This document shows, piece by piece, positions 1 through 8,692 of a DNA stretch of 35,900 nucleotides (its first letter is position 1; the number at the start of each line of letters is the position of its first letter). The notes under the pieces were generated by a model. That model was given only the letters and a program-made list of their open reading frames with translations. It was not told the DNA's origin and ran no database searches. Both the position numbers and the translations under genes were made by a program. The stretch covers positions 1 to 35,900 of the forward strand of contig JAUVKT010000018.1 in the NCBI GenBank assembly GCA_030596125.1. The letters are read 5' to 3'. Origin of the DNA: Bacteroidales bacterium (GTDB taxonomy: Bacteria > Bacteroidota > Bacteroidia > Bacteroidales > VadinHA17).

Positions 1-477
1 AATAGCGATTTATGATTTTTGGATTTGTGTTTTGGGTGTCCCGCTATCTTTATGGTATATTTGTTTTAGTCTTAGCCCCAAGGGGGGCGGTAATCAACAG
101 CCCCGAGCGCAGCTCGGGGTTTGTGTAATGCAATATAACATAGCGCCACAGGTGCGTAATCAATATTTTCAATATGCCTCAATCGTTTGGCATTAGTGAT
201 TCCGCACCCTTGGCGCTCTATCGGGTGAGACGTATCATTAACCCTGAGCTACGCACAGGGCTAATGATTTACGCACCTTTGGTGCTTGAAAATTTCAGAT
301 TGAAATTGATTTTATCTTATATATTCAGACTTCCCGAACTTTTATATATTTGTTAACCAGATAGTAGTGTTATTTTTTAAGGAAGGGTTCTGAAATATAT
401 TCATATTCTTAAGAATCGTATTATTCGGAAATAGAAAAGAATTAATAAAATAAACTAGTTGTGCATAATATGAAAAA
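1..477. repeat. Repeat-rich intergenic region with several short hairpins
   Basis: No convincing gene. The spacer holds a chain of short palindromes. CCCCGAGC-GCA-GCTCGGGG (101-119) is a perfect 8-bp stem with a 3-nt loop. CCCTG...CAGGG (242-260) flanks a short loop. GCACC-TTT-GGTGC (273-285) is a perfect 5-bp stem. Between them are variants of a 'cgcacc...ggtgc' word. The 60-aa ORF at 174-356 runs through these repeats and has no domain-like character, so I treat it as spurious. Such palindromic filler is common between genes in Bacteroidota. Whether it is a decayed mobile element or a REP-like family cannot be told from this copy. Confidence 0.6.
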
Positions 478-1188
478 ATGAAAAAAATTATTTTAGAGAT
501 TTACAATTTTATTGGATCAAAATATTTAAATCCACTTCTCAAATTGGAGCAAAAAAAGCGGCCCTTTCCAATTATCAATGAAAGAGCAACTGAATATGGT
601 TTTTCATTTAAGCATCTTAGAAAACTATGCACAGGCAAACTGCTTGATATCGGAACAGGAAGGTCCTCCTGGCCGCATATCTTATCAACCTGTGGTTTTG
701 AAGTCATGGCCATTGATAAGATGGAAGATTATTGGAGAAGTTATTTTAATCGTCATTATAAAATAGTAAATGATGACATTACTAATACAAAAACTAAAGA
801 AAAATTTCAGTTCGCAACATGTATTAGCGTTTTGGAACATATTCCGAATCACAAAGAGGCAATAATTAATATTCATAAATTACTTGAAAAGGAGGGATAT
901 TTAATTTTAACTTTTCCATATAATGAAACTGATTATCATGAAAATATATATAAACACCCTAAAGCATCTCATGGTCAAAATGCCAGTTTCGTCACGCAAG
1001 TTTTTTCAAGAAATGAAATTAACGATTGGTTAACAGTTACTTCCTTTAAAATTATTGATCAGGAGTATTATAAAGTATTTACCGGTGAATTTTGGGCTAT
1101 GGGTGAAAGAATTGTACCTTGTTTACAGACAAATGATATGGCAACACATCACTTAACCTGCATTCTTTTGCAGAAAAGCGAAAATTGA
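478..1188 (+). CDS. Class I SAM-dependent methyltransferase
   Basis: A 236-aa Rossmann-fold methyltransferase (Methyltransf_11/23 type). Motif I is LLDIGTGRSSW near residue 55, with an acidic residue (AIDK) ending strand 2. The post-motif stretch CISVLEHIPNH (about residue 120) followed by LLEKEGYLILTFPY is typical of motifs II-III. No signal peptide or membrane segment, so probably cytosolic. The substrate cannot be read from sequence; relatives act on lipids, sugars, quinones or small metabolites. It stands alone after a repeat-rich spacer and is visibly richer in A+T than the genes that follow, with many AAA/AAT/ATT codons, so it may be an acquired gene. The start is preceded by an overlapping ATG in another frame that stops after two lysine codons. 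Confidence 0.8.
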   Translation: MKKIILEIYNFIGSKYLNPLLKLEQKKRPFPIINERATEYGFSFKHLRKLCTGKLLDIGTGRSSWPHILSTCGFEVMAIDKMEDYWRSYFNRHYKIVNDDITNTKTKEKFQFATCISVLEHIPNHKEAIINIHKLLEKEGYLILTFPYNETDYHENIYKHPKASHGQNASFVTQVFSRNEINDWLTVTSFKIIDQEYYKVFTGEFWAMGERIVPCLQTNDMATHHLTCILLQKSEN

Positions 1189-1323
1189 CTTATAAGTTAT
1201 TAAATTTGATATAATTAAAACAAAATGAGACTTTTGCACAGACTCCCACATGGAGTCATTTTCCATAATATAAACATCAAAAAAGGTGATAAAAAGAATG
1301 AAAATATATTTTAGTCGTAAAAA

Positions 1324-2403
1324 ATGAAACCAAAAGAGAGAGTTAAAGCTTCTTTAGAACATATCCAGCCTGACAGGCCTCCGGTATTTGCTTGCGTTAC
1401 GCCGCAGGTTGGTGATATGTTAAACCGGCATCTTGGTATTAATGATGATGGATTGGTTGATGCATTTTTTGCAAATCGTATCTCTTATACAAAAGCACTT
1501 ACTGCACTGGGAAACGATTGTATATGTGTTGCTGCCTGTTGGCCGGAGGGGTATGCAATTACAGATAACGGAAACGGATCGGTTACCGATGAGTGGGGTA
1601 TTACCTGGGGGAATACCGGAGTTTATTACGAGATGATCGATCATCCGTTGCGAAATATTGAAACAATAAACGATCTGAATAATTATGTCTTTCCCGACCC
1701 GTTAGCTTCGGGTAGATTCAGACATGCTGAAATGCAGATTAAAGAATATGGTTCAGATTATGCAATAATTGCCGAGCAGGAGTGTACTATTTTTGAACTG
1801 TCCTGGTATCTGGTTGGACTCGAAAAATTCCTGATAGATATGATGCTCGGTAAACCATATGCTAATGAACTGCTCGACAGGATAATGGAATATAGTCTTA
1901 AGCAAGTATGCCAGCTGGTTGAGCTGGGTGCAGATATTGTATGGACAGGGGATGATATTGGAAATCAAAATGGTATGATGATCGATCCTGGTCAGTGGAG
2001 GCTGATTTTTAAACCACGGATGAAATATGTTTTTGATACTCTTAAAAAGTTAAATCCGGACATAAAGATTGCCTATCATAGTTGTGGTTCAATCAGACCA
2101 GTGATTAATGACCTGGTAGAGATAGGACTTGATATACTTAATCCGATCCAGCCTATGGCTTATGATATGGATGCCGCATCATTAAAGGAGATGCATGGCA
2201 GGGAGTTATCTTTTTTTGGAGGGATAGATATTCAGGATGTGCTTCCAAACGGGACACCTGAAGAGGTTAGAAAACATGTGAGAGAGAAGAAAAAAATTCT
2301 GGGCAAAAACGGAGGTTTTTTACTGGCGCCGGCACATAATATTCAGCCCGATACATCCCTGGAAAATATCCTGGCATTTTTTGAAGAGGCAACTAAAATA
2401 TAA
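1324..2403 (+). CDS. Uroporphyrinogen decarboxylase (URO-D) family protein, corrinoid methyltransferase-like
   Basis: A 359-aa protein of the URO-D/MtaA/CmuA superfamily, a TIM barrel. The opening MKPKERVKASLEHIQPDRPP is the usual start of non-HemE members. The HSCG motif (AYHSCGSIRPVI, about residue 257) matches the H-x-C zinc ligands of cobamide-dependent methyltransferases. The C-terminal APAHNIQPDTSLENI is the hallmark end of this subfamily. True HemE differs in its N-terminal substrate motif, so I do not call hemE. Members transfer methyl groups between a corrinoid protein and a thiol or carry out related chemistry on unknown substrates. No corrinoid protein or activase is adjacent, so the substrate is unknown. 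A small inverted repeat (GACTCC-CACAT-GGAGTC) lies at 1241-1257 in the spacer before it. Confidence 0.85.
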   Translation: MKPKERVKASLEHIQPDRPPVFACVTPQVGDMLNRHLGINDDGLVDAFFANRISYTKALTALGNDCICVAACWPEGYAITDNGNGSVTDEWGITWGNTGVYYEMIDHPLRNIETINDLNNYVFPDPLASGRFRHAEMQIKEYGSDYAIIAEQECTIFELSWYLVGLEKFLIDMMLGKPYANELLDRIMEYSLKQVCQLVELGADIVWTGDDIGNQNGMMIDPGQWRLIFKPRMKYVFDTLKKLNPDIKIAYHSCGSIRPVINDLVEIGLDILNPIQPMAYDMDAASLKEMHGRELSFFGGIDIQDVLPNGTPEEVRKHVREKKKILGKNGGFLLAPAHNIQPDTSLENILAFFEEATKI

Positions 2404-2718
2404 CTAATCAATCGGCCCTCCTTCGCTCTCCACTTCATTTCGAGCTTCGGAAGGGCAAAGCAGTCGGCCCTCCTTCGCTCTCCACTTCATTTCGAGCTTC
2501 GGAAGGGCAAAGCAGTCGGCCCTCCTTCGCTCTCCACTTCGTTTCGAGCTTCGGAAGGGCAAAGCAGTCGGCAGTCGGCAAAAGAACAATAAGCAAACTT
2601 AAGACACTGAATAGTTACAAATATATTAATACTGAAACAGAGAGGATAGTAACAATATTTAACAGATGGCTGAACGAATATGATTGGTAAACATATTAAT
2701 TTGGTATATTTTTGATGG
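2404..2718. other. Gene-free spacer between the URO-D-like and E2-like genes
   Basis: This 315-bp gap contains the 52-bp tandem array, then the word aagacactgaatagtta (2601-2617), which recurs inverted at 11970-11986 upstream of the acyl-CoA ligase gene. The rest is A+T-rich and likely holds the promoter of the downstream acyltransferase gene, although I could not identify a convincing -7/-33 pair. No coding potential is seen on either strand. Confidence 0.6.
2412..2567. repeat. Three tandem copies of a 52-bp unit
   Basis: Three head-to-tail copies (2412-2463, 2464-2515, 2516-2567) of exactly 52 bp, beginning tcggccctccttcgctctcc and ending ggaagggcaaagcag. I see one substitution, catttcg to cgtttcg, in copy 3. 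Each unit can fold because gccctccttcg faces cttcggaagggc. The array is followed by truncated 'tcggcagtcggca' words. ORFs drawn across it on the minus strand only read the repeat. Near-identity points to recent expansion by slippage or unequal recombination. Confidence 0.9.
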
Positions 2719-3525
2719 ATGGGGAAGAAAAATTTTAATACTGAATGGCGCAAAGTGGCTGCGGCCATGTATATCAAGCCGGTTGATTCCAAGATACTTG
2801 GCTCGGTGGATATTGATGTAACAGACCTGGAGGTATTTATTAACCGAAAGAGAAAAAAGGGAGTAAAAATAACTCTTACACATTGTGTTACACTGGCGCT
2901 TGCAAGAGGAATCAGGACAGAAGTTCCAGAACTTAACTGTTATGTAAAAAGGGGTAAAATTGTTGAGCGTGATTATGTTGATGCAATGATAAGTGTCTTA
3001 CTGAAAAGGGAAGAGATGGGTTCGGTAAGGGTGCCCGGCGCAGACAAAATGACACTTGTTGAATTATCGGATTTTTTAAGTCTGAAAATAAAGGAGGCAC
3101 GCACCGGTAATGAGAGTAAAGAGATGAAAAAAAAGGGAATGATAGCTGCAGTCCCCTGGCCCTTCAGAAGATGGCTTTTTAAGCTGATAAAACTTATTAC
3201 AATTACCTGGGGATTTTCAGTGGCAGGTATTTCTGCCAATAATTACGGTTCGTTTGTGGTAGCAAATATCGGAACCCTGGGTCTTGACACCGGCTATCCC
3301 GCTCTCTTTCCAACTTCTAACGTAGCAATGGTGGTGACAATGGGTGGGGTTTTCAAAAAGCCGGCGGTAGTTGGGGATAAAGTATTGCCGAGAAAAATAT
3401 TAACAATAAGCGTGGCACTTGATCATCGTGTTGTTGATGCATCGCATGGGGGCAAAATGTTTCGCTATGTTAAAAATGTTGTTAGAAATCCTGAAATTCT
3501 GGATCAGAAACCGGAATATGCATAA
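2719..3525 (+). CDS. 2-oxoacid dehydrogenase E2-type acyltransferase domain protein, lipoyl-less
   Basis: 268 aa matching the catalytic (CAT-like) domain of dihydrolipoamide acyltransferases. The C-terminal TISVALDHRVVDASHGGK (D235-H236-R237) is the catalytic DHRxxD signature. Before it, NNYGSFVVANIGTLGLD and the hydrophobic block around NVAMVVTMGG are conserved core strands. The lipoyl domain, hinge and E1/E3-binding domain of a full E2 are all missing, and no E1 or E3 gene lies nearby, so it is probably a free-standing acyltransferase. Position +1 of the signature is A rather than the usual G (DHRxxDG). Two ATGs (2715, 2719) lie 4 bp apart in different frames; only 2719 opens this frame. 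It ends 16 bp before tldD. The acyl donor and acceptor are unknown. Confidence 0.75.
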   Translation: MGKKNFNTEWRKVAAAMYIKPVDSKILGSVDIDVTDLEVFINRKRKKGVKITLTHCVTLALARGIRTEVPELNCYVKRGKIVERDYVDAMISVLLKREEMGSVRVPGADKMTLVELSDFLSLKIKEARTGNESKEMKKKGMIAAVPWPFRRWLFKLIKLITITWGFSVAGISANNYGSFVVANIGTLGLDTGYPALFPTSNVAMVVTMGGVFKKPAVVGDKVLPRKILTISVALDHRVVDASHGGKMFRYVKNVVRNPEILDQKPEYA

Positions 3526-3541
3526 CCATAAACTCTTAAAC

Positions 3542-5068
3542 ATGAATATTAACAGACGAAAATTTATAAAAACCGGAAGTGCGGCAGTGGCAGGATCAGT
3601 TTTGATACCTCCACTGATACAGTCATGTCAGAACCTAAAAGTATCCGAAAACGTGAAAAGTTATCTTGATCATTTTGAAGTAACTGTTGAAATGCTTCAG
3701 AAAGTTATTTCAACAGCAATGTCCAGGGGGGGTGATTATGCCGACCTCTTTTTTGAACATAAAATTAGTAACAGCCTTGGTCTTGAAGACGGGAAGGTAA
3801 ACCGGGCCTATTCCAATATTGATTATGGTGTGGGCATAAGGGTTCTGAAGGGCGATCAGACCGGTTTTGCTTATTCAGAGGATGTTACCATTAAAGCAAT
3901 GCTGAATGCGGCAAAAATGGCAGCAGCCATAGCTGATAATCCCGGAAAATTCGAAAAAGGAAATGTCGTGGAGAAAATGCCTGAGGAATTTTACAGGATT
4001 GATAAAAAATGGGAGGATGTGTCGGTTAAAGATAAAATACCGTTCGTGCAGAAAATTAACGACAGGGTATTTAGTCTCGACGAGAAAGTAATTAAGGTAA
4101 ATGCATTTCTGAATGATGAAACATCATATGTGATGTATTATGATTCTGAAGGTAAACTTACCTACGATTATCGACCGCTTGTAAGCTTTGGTGTAGTATC
4201 AATAATGCAACGAAACGAACAAATTGAGAATAATTATTCAGCCAGGTCTTTCAGGAAAGGTTTTGAGTGGTTATCAGACGATGTGGTTAATGAGCTGGCG
4301 CAGGAGACTGTTGATAAAACGAATATTTTGTTTGATGCTACGAAACCAAAAGCCGGCGAGATGCCTGTTGTAATGGGGGCAGGCGGCTCAGGAATATTGT
4401 TACACGAAGCTATAGGCCATACTTTCGAAGCTGATTTCAACCGTAAAGGAGAGTCGATTTTCAGTGATAAGATGGGTAAAAAGGTTGCCGAAAGCTTTAT
4501 CAATATTATAGACGACGGAACACTGATAAATAACAGGGGCTCGCTAAATATAGATGATGAGGGGAACGAAGTTCAGAAAACCTATCTTGTGAAAGATGGC
4601 ATACTTAACAGTTATATCCACGACAGAATTAGTTCAAATTATTATGGTGTTGATCCAACCGGTAACGGAAGGAGAGAATCATTCCGTCATATCCCGATAC
4701 CCAGGATGAGAGCTACCTATATGGAGACCGGACCGCATACCAGGGAAGAGATATTTGAGAATGTTGATTATGGTGTATATGTTGATAATTTTAGCAATGG
4801 CCAGGTCAAGATCGGCGCAGGAGATTTTACATTCTTTGTTAAGTCGGGTTACCTGATAGAAAAGGGAAAACTAACACAACCAATAAAGGATATCAATATT
4901 ATTGGTAACGGACCTCAGGCATTAGCTGATATTTCAATGGTTGCCAATGACTTCCTGATTGATAACGGAACATGGATGTGTGGTAAGGGAGGCCAGTCAG
5001 TACCTGTTACATGCGGACTCCCATCAGTACTGGTTAAGAAATTAACTGTTGGCGGAACAAGCGCTTAA
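3542..5068 (+). CDS. tldD: TldD-family metalloprotease with Tat signal (pair 1)
   Basis: 508 aa from the start I prefer. The ORF track begins at 3419 inside the upstream gene, but M42 (3542) gives MNINRRKFIKTGSAAVAGS, a twin-arginine signal, and lies 16 bp after the upstream stop. The signal is followed by PPLIQSC, a weak lipobox-like cysteine, so the mature protein may be exported and lipid-anchored. The zinc motif HEAIGHTFEADF (H288, E289, H292) is intact. The C-terminal half has GNGRRESFRHIPIPRM and the CGKGGQSVPV end typical of TldD. TldD with TldE degrades or trims peptides; E. coli TldD/E processes microcin B17 and CcdA. The partner gene follows after 44 bp. A second pair lies at 30252-33144. 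Confidence 0.92.
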   Translation: MNINRRKFIKTGSAAVAGSVLIPPLIQSCQNLKVSENVKSYLDHFEVTVEMLQKVISTAMSRGGDYADLFFEHKISNSLGLEDGKVNRAYSNIDYGVGIRVLKGDQTGFAYSEDVTIKAMLNAAKMAAAIADNPGKFEKGNVVEKMPEEFYRIDKKWEDVSVKDKIPFVQKINDRVFSLDEKVIKVNAFLNDETSYVMYYDSEGKLTYDYRPLVSFGVVSIMQRNEQIENNYSARSFRKGFEWLSDDVVNELAQETVDKTNILFDATKPKAGEMPVVMGAGGSGILLHEAIGHTFEADFNRKGESIFSDKMGKKVAESFINIIDDGTLINNRGSLNIDDEGNEVQKTYLVKDGILNSYIHDRISSNYYGVDPTGNGRRESFRHIPIPRMRATYMETGPHTREEIFENVDYGVYVDNFSNGQVKIGAGDFTFFVKSGYLIEKGKLTQPIKDINIIGNGPQALADISMVANDFLIDNGTWMCGKGGQSVPVTCGLPSVLVKKLTVGGTSA

Positions 5069-5112
5069 CCGGGGAAGATAATTAGTTTATTAAGAATACA
5101 AAAACGATAAAA

Positions 5113-6432
5113 ATGACTATAGCGGAAAAATACAAGTTAGCAAAATGGGCAATGCAACATGCACTTGATAACGGAGCTCAGGAAGTTAGTGTGAGCATTT
5201 TCGACAGTACCAGCAGCAGCGTAGAGGTACGTGATGAAAAAATCGATAAACTGGAACAGGCAAATCAGGCAGGCCTTTCAATAAGACTTATGGTCGATAA
5301 GAAGTATTCTGCACATTCCACCAACAGGCTTGGTAATAAGAGGGAGCTCCAAAAGTTCATTGAAGAAGCAATAAAGGGAACACGTTATCTGTCGGAAGAT
5401 GAGTTTCGTACATTGCCTGATCCTGACCTCTATTACAAAGGAGGAGGTGTTGATCTTAAAACATTTGATAATAATTTTACGGATATAGACCCTCAGCAAA
5501 AAATTGATGCAGCATTTGCTGTCGAAAAAGAGGTGGTGGGATCTGACGACAGGATCATATCTGTTACAGCAAGTTACTACGATGGTATAAATAATACCGT
5601 TATGGTAACGAGTAATAGTTTCGAAGGAGATACATCAAATACATATTACGGGATAAATGCATCTGTATCTGTTAGTGATGGAGATGCACGTCCGCAATCG
5701 TTCTGGGGCGAGAGTGCAATTTTTTACAATGAACTTAAAACTGAAGGTATAGGTGAAAAGGCCCTTAAGAGAGCACTCAGAATGATAGGCCAGGAAAAGA
5801 TCAAATCAGGCAGGATGCCAATGATAATAGAAAACAGACTTGCAAGCCAGAGCCTGGGTCCGATCATCTCTGCTCTTAACGGCTCTGCAATACAACAAAA
5901 GAACTCTTTCCTTATTGATAAGCTTGGGGAGAGGGTTGGTTCTGACAAACTCACCATTATCGATGATCCGTTTATTATTTCAGGCCGCGGATCAAGGCTC
6001 TTTGATGGCGAAGGCCTGGCCCTGAAAAAACGACCTGTTTTTGAAAAGGGCATTCTCAGGACATATTACATTGATACCTATTATGGCAAAAAGCTCGGGA
6101 TGGATCCCACAACGGGCGGAACTACAAACCTGGTGTTTGAACCGGGAGAAAGAAATTTGGAAGAGATGACAGCCTCTTTAAAGAGGGGTATTCTTATTAC
6201 GGGTTTTAATGGCGGTAATACAAACGGTACTACAGGTGATTTCTCATACGGGATAGAAGGATTTCTTGTAGAAGATGGTAAAATTATTCAGCCGGTATCC
6301 GAAATGAATATTTCAGGAAATATGAAGGAATTATGGATGAATCTTGCGGAAGTTGGCAATGATGTATATGAAAATTCATCATGGAGAACTCCGTCACTCA
6401 TGTTTAATGATGTAGATTTTAGCGGACTATAA
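5113..6432 (+). CDS. pmbA: TldE/PmbA-family partner protein (pair 1)
   Basis: 439 aa, the usual length for TldE/PmbA. It shares the TldD fold (EVRDEKIDKLEQANQ near the N-terminus, ENRLASQSLGPIISALNG in the middle, NGTTGDFSYGIEGFLVEDG near the end) but lacks the HExxxH zinc motif, as expected of the non-catalytic partner. No signal peptide or Tat motif is present, in contrast to the TldD next door. If the two form the known heterodimer, TldE either stays in the cytosol with unprocessed TldD or is carried across the membrane with it. It is probably co-transcribed with tldD (44-bp gap) and with the oxidoreductase gene 25 bp downstream. Confidence 0.9.
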   Translation: MTIAEKYKLAKWAMQHALDNGAQEVSVSIFDSTSSSVEVRDEKIDKLEQANQAGLSIRLMVDKKYSAHSTNRLGNKRELQKFIEEAIKGTRYLSEDEFRTLPDPDLYYKGGGVDLKTFDNNFTDIDPQQKIDAAFAVEKEVVGSDDRIISVTASYYDGINNTVMVTSNSFEGDTSNTYYGINASVSVSDGDARPQSFWGESAIFYNELKTEGIGEKALKRALRMIGQEKIKSGRMPMIIENRLASQSLGPIISALNGSAIQQKNSFLIDKLGERVGSDKLTIIDDPFIISGRGSRLFDGEGLALKKRPVFEKGILRTYYIDTYYGKKLGMDPTTGGTTNLVFEPGERNLEEMTASLKRGILITGFNGGNTNGTTGDFSYGIEGFLVEDGKIIQPVSEMNISGNMKELWMNLAEVGNDVYENSSWRTPSLMFNDVDFSGL

Positions 6433-6457
6433 GATAAGAAAAAGTACGGGTCTTATT

Positions 6458-7117
6458 ATGAATAACAGAACAGCAGTTGTCTTTGGAGCTACCGGGCTTG
6501 TGGGATCATATCTTCTTGAGGAGCTTATCAAAAATATAAAGTATTCGGCAATTAAGGTATTTACCAGGAAGAAGCTGGCAATAGAGCACATTAAGATCAT
6601 AGAACACATAGTGGATGTTGAAAATATTGACAGCTATAAAGATGAAATAAGGGGTAATGATCTGTTTATCTGTATCGGAACAACATATCGGAAGGCAGGT
6701 TCGGTAAAAAGGGTTGAAGAGATCGACCGTGATTTACCATCAGCAATCGGAGAGATATCATTTAAGAAAGGGATAGAGAAGATAGCGGTTGTATCAGCGG
6801 TTGGGGCAAATATTAAATCCCGCAACTATTATAACAGGGTTAAAGGTGAGATGGAGCAGAAGATAACTGGCCTGGGTTTTAACCGGACAGTTATTGTAAG
6901 ACCATCATTACTACTTGGAAAAAGAGACGAATTCAGGTTGATGGAGTCGGCCGGAAAAATGTTTATGAAACTGCTTTCATTTATGATGGTTGGGCGGGTA
7001 AAAAAGTACAGGGCCATTCATGGGAGGGATGTTGCTACAGCAATGATTTATGCGCTGGGGGAATCTTCTGACAGAATTTTTTATGAATCAGACGATCTTA
7101 AAGCACTTTATACCTAA
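6458..7117 (+). CDS. NAD(P)-binding atypical SDR-family oxidoreductase
   Basis: 219 aa with an N-terminal Rossmann dinucleotide motif VVFGATGLVGSYLLEEL (GxxGxxG at about residues 10-16) and a central VVSAVGANIKSRNYYNRVKGEME, where a Y-x-x-x-K pair sits in the expected place. VRPSLLLGKR follows, as in HTATIP2/TIP30-like atypical short-chain dehydrogenases. Most bacterial members have no known substrate; the fold binds NADPH and some act as regulators or sensors. It is soluble, with no signal. It follows TldE by 25 bp and may share its transcript, but no functional link is evident. Confidence 0.8.
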   Translation: MNNRTAVVFGATGLVGSYLLEELIKNIKYSAIKVFTRKKLAIEHIKIIEHIVDVENIDSYKDEIRGNDLFICIGTTYRKAGSVKRVEEIDRDLPSAIGEISFKKGIEKIAVVSAVGANIKSRNYYNRVKGEMEQKITGLGFNRTVIVRPSLLLGKRDEFRLMESAGKMFMKLLSFMMVGRVKKYRAIHGRDVATAMIYALGESSDRIFYESDDLKALYT

Positions 7118-7174
7118 GGCACTGAGAAATTATTGATTTTTTCATACTTTTAGTGATTAATAAATTAAAAAGAG

Positions 7175-7738
7175 ATGACAACATTAATTATTATTATCGT
7201 TTTGGTCGTTTTAATCGGCCTGTTTCTTATTTCGGCATATAACCGGTTGGTAAGATTACGAAACAACCGTGAAAATGCTTTTGCAGATATTGATGTACAG
7301 CTCAGGCAGCGACACGACCTTATCCCAACACTGGTTGATACCGTTAAAGGATATATGAAGCATGAGAAAGAACTTCTGACCGAGATAACAAATGCGAGGG
7401 CACGCGCAATGAGTGCAGGATCTATTAACGAAAAAATTGCAGCCGAATCACAACTTACCAGCGCTCTTGGTGGTATTAAGGTAGCAGTGGAGGCTTATCC
7501 CGACCTTAAAGCAAATCAGAATTTCCTGAACCTGCAGGAGGAGATATCTGATGTTGAGAATAAGCTGGCAGCAGTAAGAAGATTCTTTAACTCTGCCACG
7601 AAGGAGTTAAATGTAGCAGTAGAATCTTTTCCTTCCAACATGGTGGCAGGCATGTTTGGTTTTATAAGGGAGCCAATGTTTGATCTTGGTGAGAAAAGAG
7701 AGACAATGGAAGAGCCTCCAAAGGTAAATTTTGAATAG
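7175..7738 (+). CDS. lemA: LemA family membrane protein
   Basis: 187 aa, the standard LemA length. One N-terminal transmembrane helix (TLIIIIVLVVLIGLFLISAYNRL) is followed by NNRENAFADIDVQLRQRHDL, the family signature, then a long helical cytosolic or periplasmic domain with ATKELNVAVESFPSN near the end. LemA proteins have no assigned enzymatic activity. The gene stands 8 bp before an HtpX-like protease gene; lemA-htpX pairs recur in many bacteria, which suggests a shared role in membrane protein quality control. The two are almost certainly co-transcribed. Confidence 0.93.
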   Translation: MTTLIIIIVLVVLIGLFLISAYNRLVRLRNNRENAFADIDVQLRQRHDLIPTLVDTVKGYMKHEKELLTEITNARARAMSAGSINEKIAAESQLTSALGGIKVAVEAYPDLKANQNFLNLQEEISDVENKLAAVRRFFNSATKELNVAVESFPSNMVAGMFGFIREPMFDLGEKRETMEEPPKVNFE

Positions 7739-7746
7739 ATCTCTGA

Positions 7747-8670
7747 ATGAAGTACGTAGGGTTACAAACACAGATATGGCGGAATAATGTACTTTCAATA
7801 ATACTTCTTGTACTCTTTCCCCTGGTATTTTATGCTCTTGTTTTTATCTTTTTTACAGTAATAGACATTGCCGAACCGGATGTCGAAACAGATGTCGTAA
7901 ATAGTTTTTTACGTACAATACCATGGATAACAATCGGGGTGGGAATATGGTTTATTATAGCCTGGTTTTCTCATACTTCGATGATACAAAAAGCCACCGG
8001 ATCAAAATCGCTTGAACGAAAAGAGAACAAGCGGGTTTATAACCTGGTTGAAAATCTATGTATGACGGCAGGCCAGAAAACACCTAAAATAAATATTATT
8101 AATGACGATAGTCTGAACGCATTTGCCAGCGGGATTAACGAACGAACATATACAATTTCATTATCACGGGGTATTATTAATAAGCTTGATGATGAAGAGC
8201 TGGAATCGGTTATTGCTCATGAACTCACTCATATTCGTAACAGGGATGTAAGGCTTCTGATAGTATCTATCATTTTTGTCGGCATTTTTGCATTTGTAAC
8301 CACGACAATGCTTCACTCGTTAAGATTTAGCGGAAGAGGCAACAAGAAGAACGGGGGAGCGATTATTGTGATCATTATCCTTGCGGCAATAGGATGGCTG
8401 CTTACTACGTTATTCCGGTTTGCACTATCGAGAAAAAGGGAATATCTGGCCGATGCAGGAGCTGTTGAGCTTACCCGCAAGCCGTTAGCCATGGCATCGG
8501 CACTTGAAAAGGTTTCTGCAGATTCAAGAATAGAAGCTGTAGAGCGTGAGGATGTTGCACAATTATTTATCGAGAATCCACAGAAGAAAAAGAAAAAGGT
8601 CTCATTTTCAACCATGTTTGCCACCCATCCGCCAATTAAGGATAGAATCAGGATATTAAAGCAAATGTGA
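7747..8670 (+). CDS. htpX: M48-family (HtpX-like) membrane zinc metalloprotease
   Basis: 307 aa. Two N-terminal transmembrane segments (about residues 16-40 and 58-75) precede the protease core. The zinc motif HELTHIRNRD places H158, E159 and H162; the third ligand is the first E of EYLADAGAVELT (about residue 232). Two more hydrophobic stretches lie between them. It ends with FATHPPIKDRIRILKQM, the usual close of HtpX/Ste24-type M48 proteases. It likely degrades misfolded membrane proteins. Partner gene lemA is 8 bp upstream. Assignment to HtpX rather than another M48B group is by resemblance, so the symbol is approximate. Confidence 0.88.
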   Translation: MKYVGLQTQIWRNNVLSIILLVLFPLVFYALVFIFFTVIDIAEPDVETDVVNSFLRTIPWITIGVGIWFIIAWFSHTSMIQKATGSKSLERKENKRVYNLVENLCMTAGQKTPKINIINDDSLNAFASGINERTYTISLSRGIINKLDDEELESVIAHELTHIRNRDVRLLIVSIIFVGIFAFVTTTMLHSLRFSGRGNKKNGGAIIVIIILAAIGWLLTTLFRFALSRKREYLADAGAVELTRKPLAMASALEKVSADSRIEAVEREDVAQLFIENPQKKKKKVSFSTMFATHPPIKDRIRILKQM

Positions 8671-8692
8671 AGAGGAAAATTAACAACTTAAC

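Noticed and set aside
174-356. 60-aa ORF in the first spacer
   Set aside because: It reads straight through short palindromic repeats and has no domain-like pattern or plausible start context.
1241-1257. Rho-independent terminator (GACTCC-CACAT-GGAGTC)
   Set aside because: Only a 6-bp stem and no continuous T-tract after it.
2412-2567. CRISPR array
   Set aside because: The 52-bp units are continuous with no unique spacers between them.
2404-2792. Minus-strand ORFs of 61 and 101 aa over the tandem repeat
   Set aside because: Their sequence is the 52-bp repeat translated, with tripled peptide text, overlapping the start of a real gene.
3419-3541. Extended N-terminus of the first TldD in the ORF track
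   Set aside because: These 41 codons overlap the end of the upstream acyltransferase gene; the Tat signal begins at the ATG at 3542.
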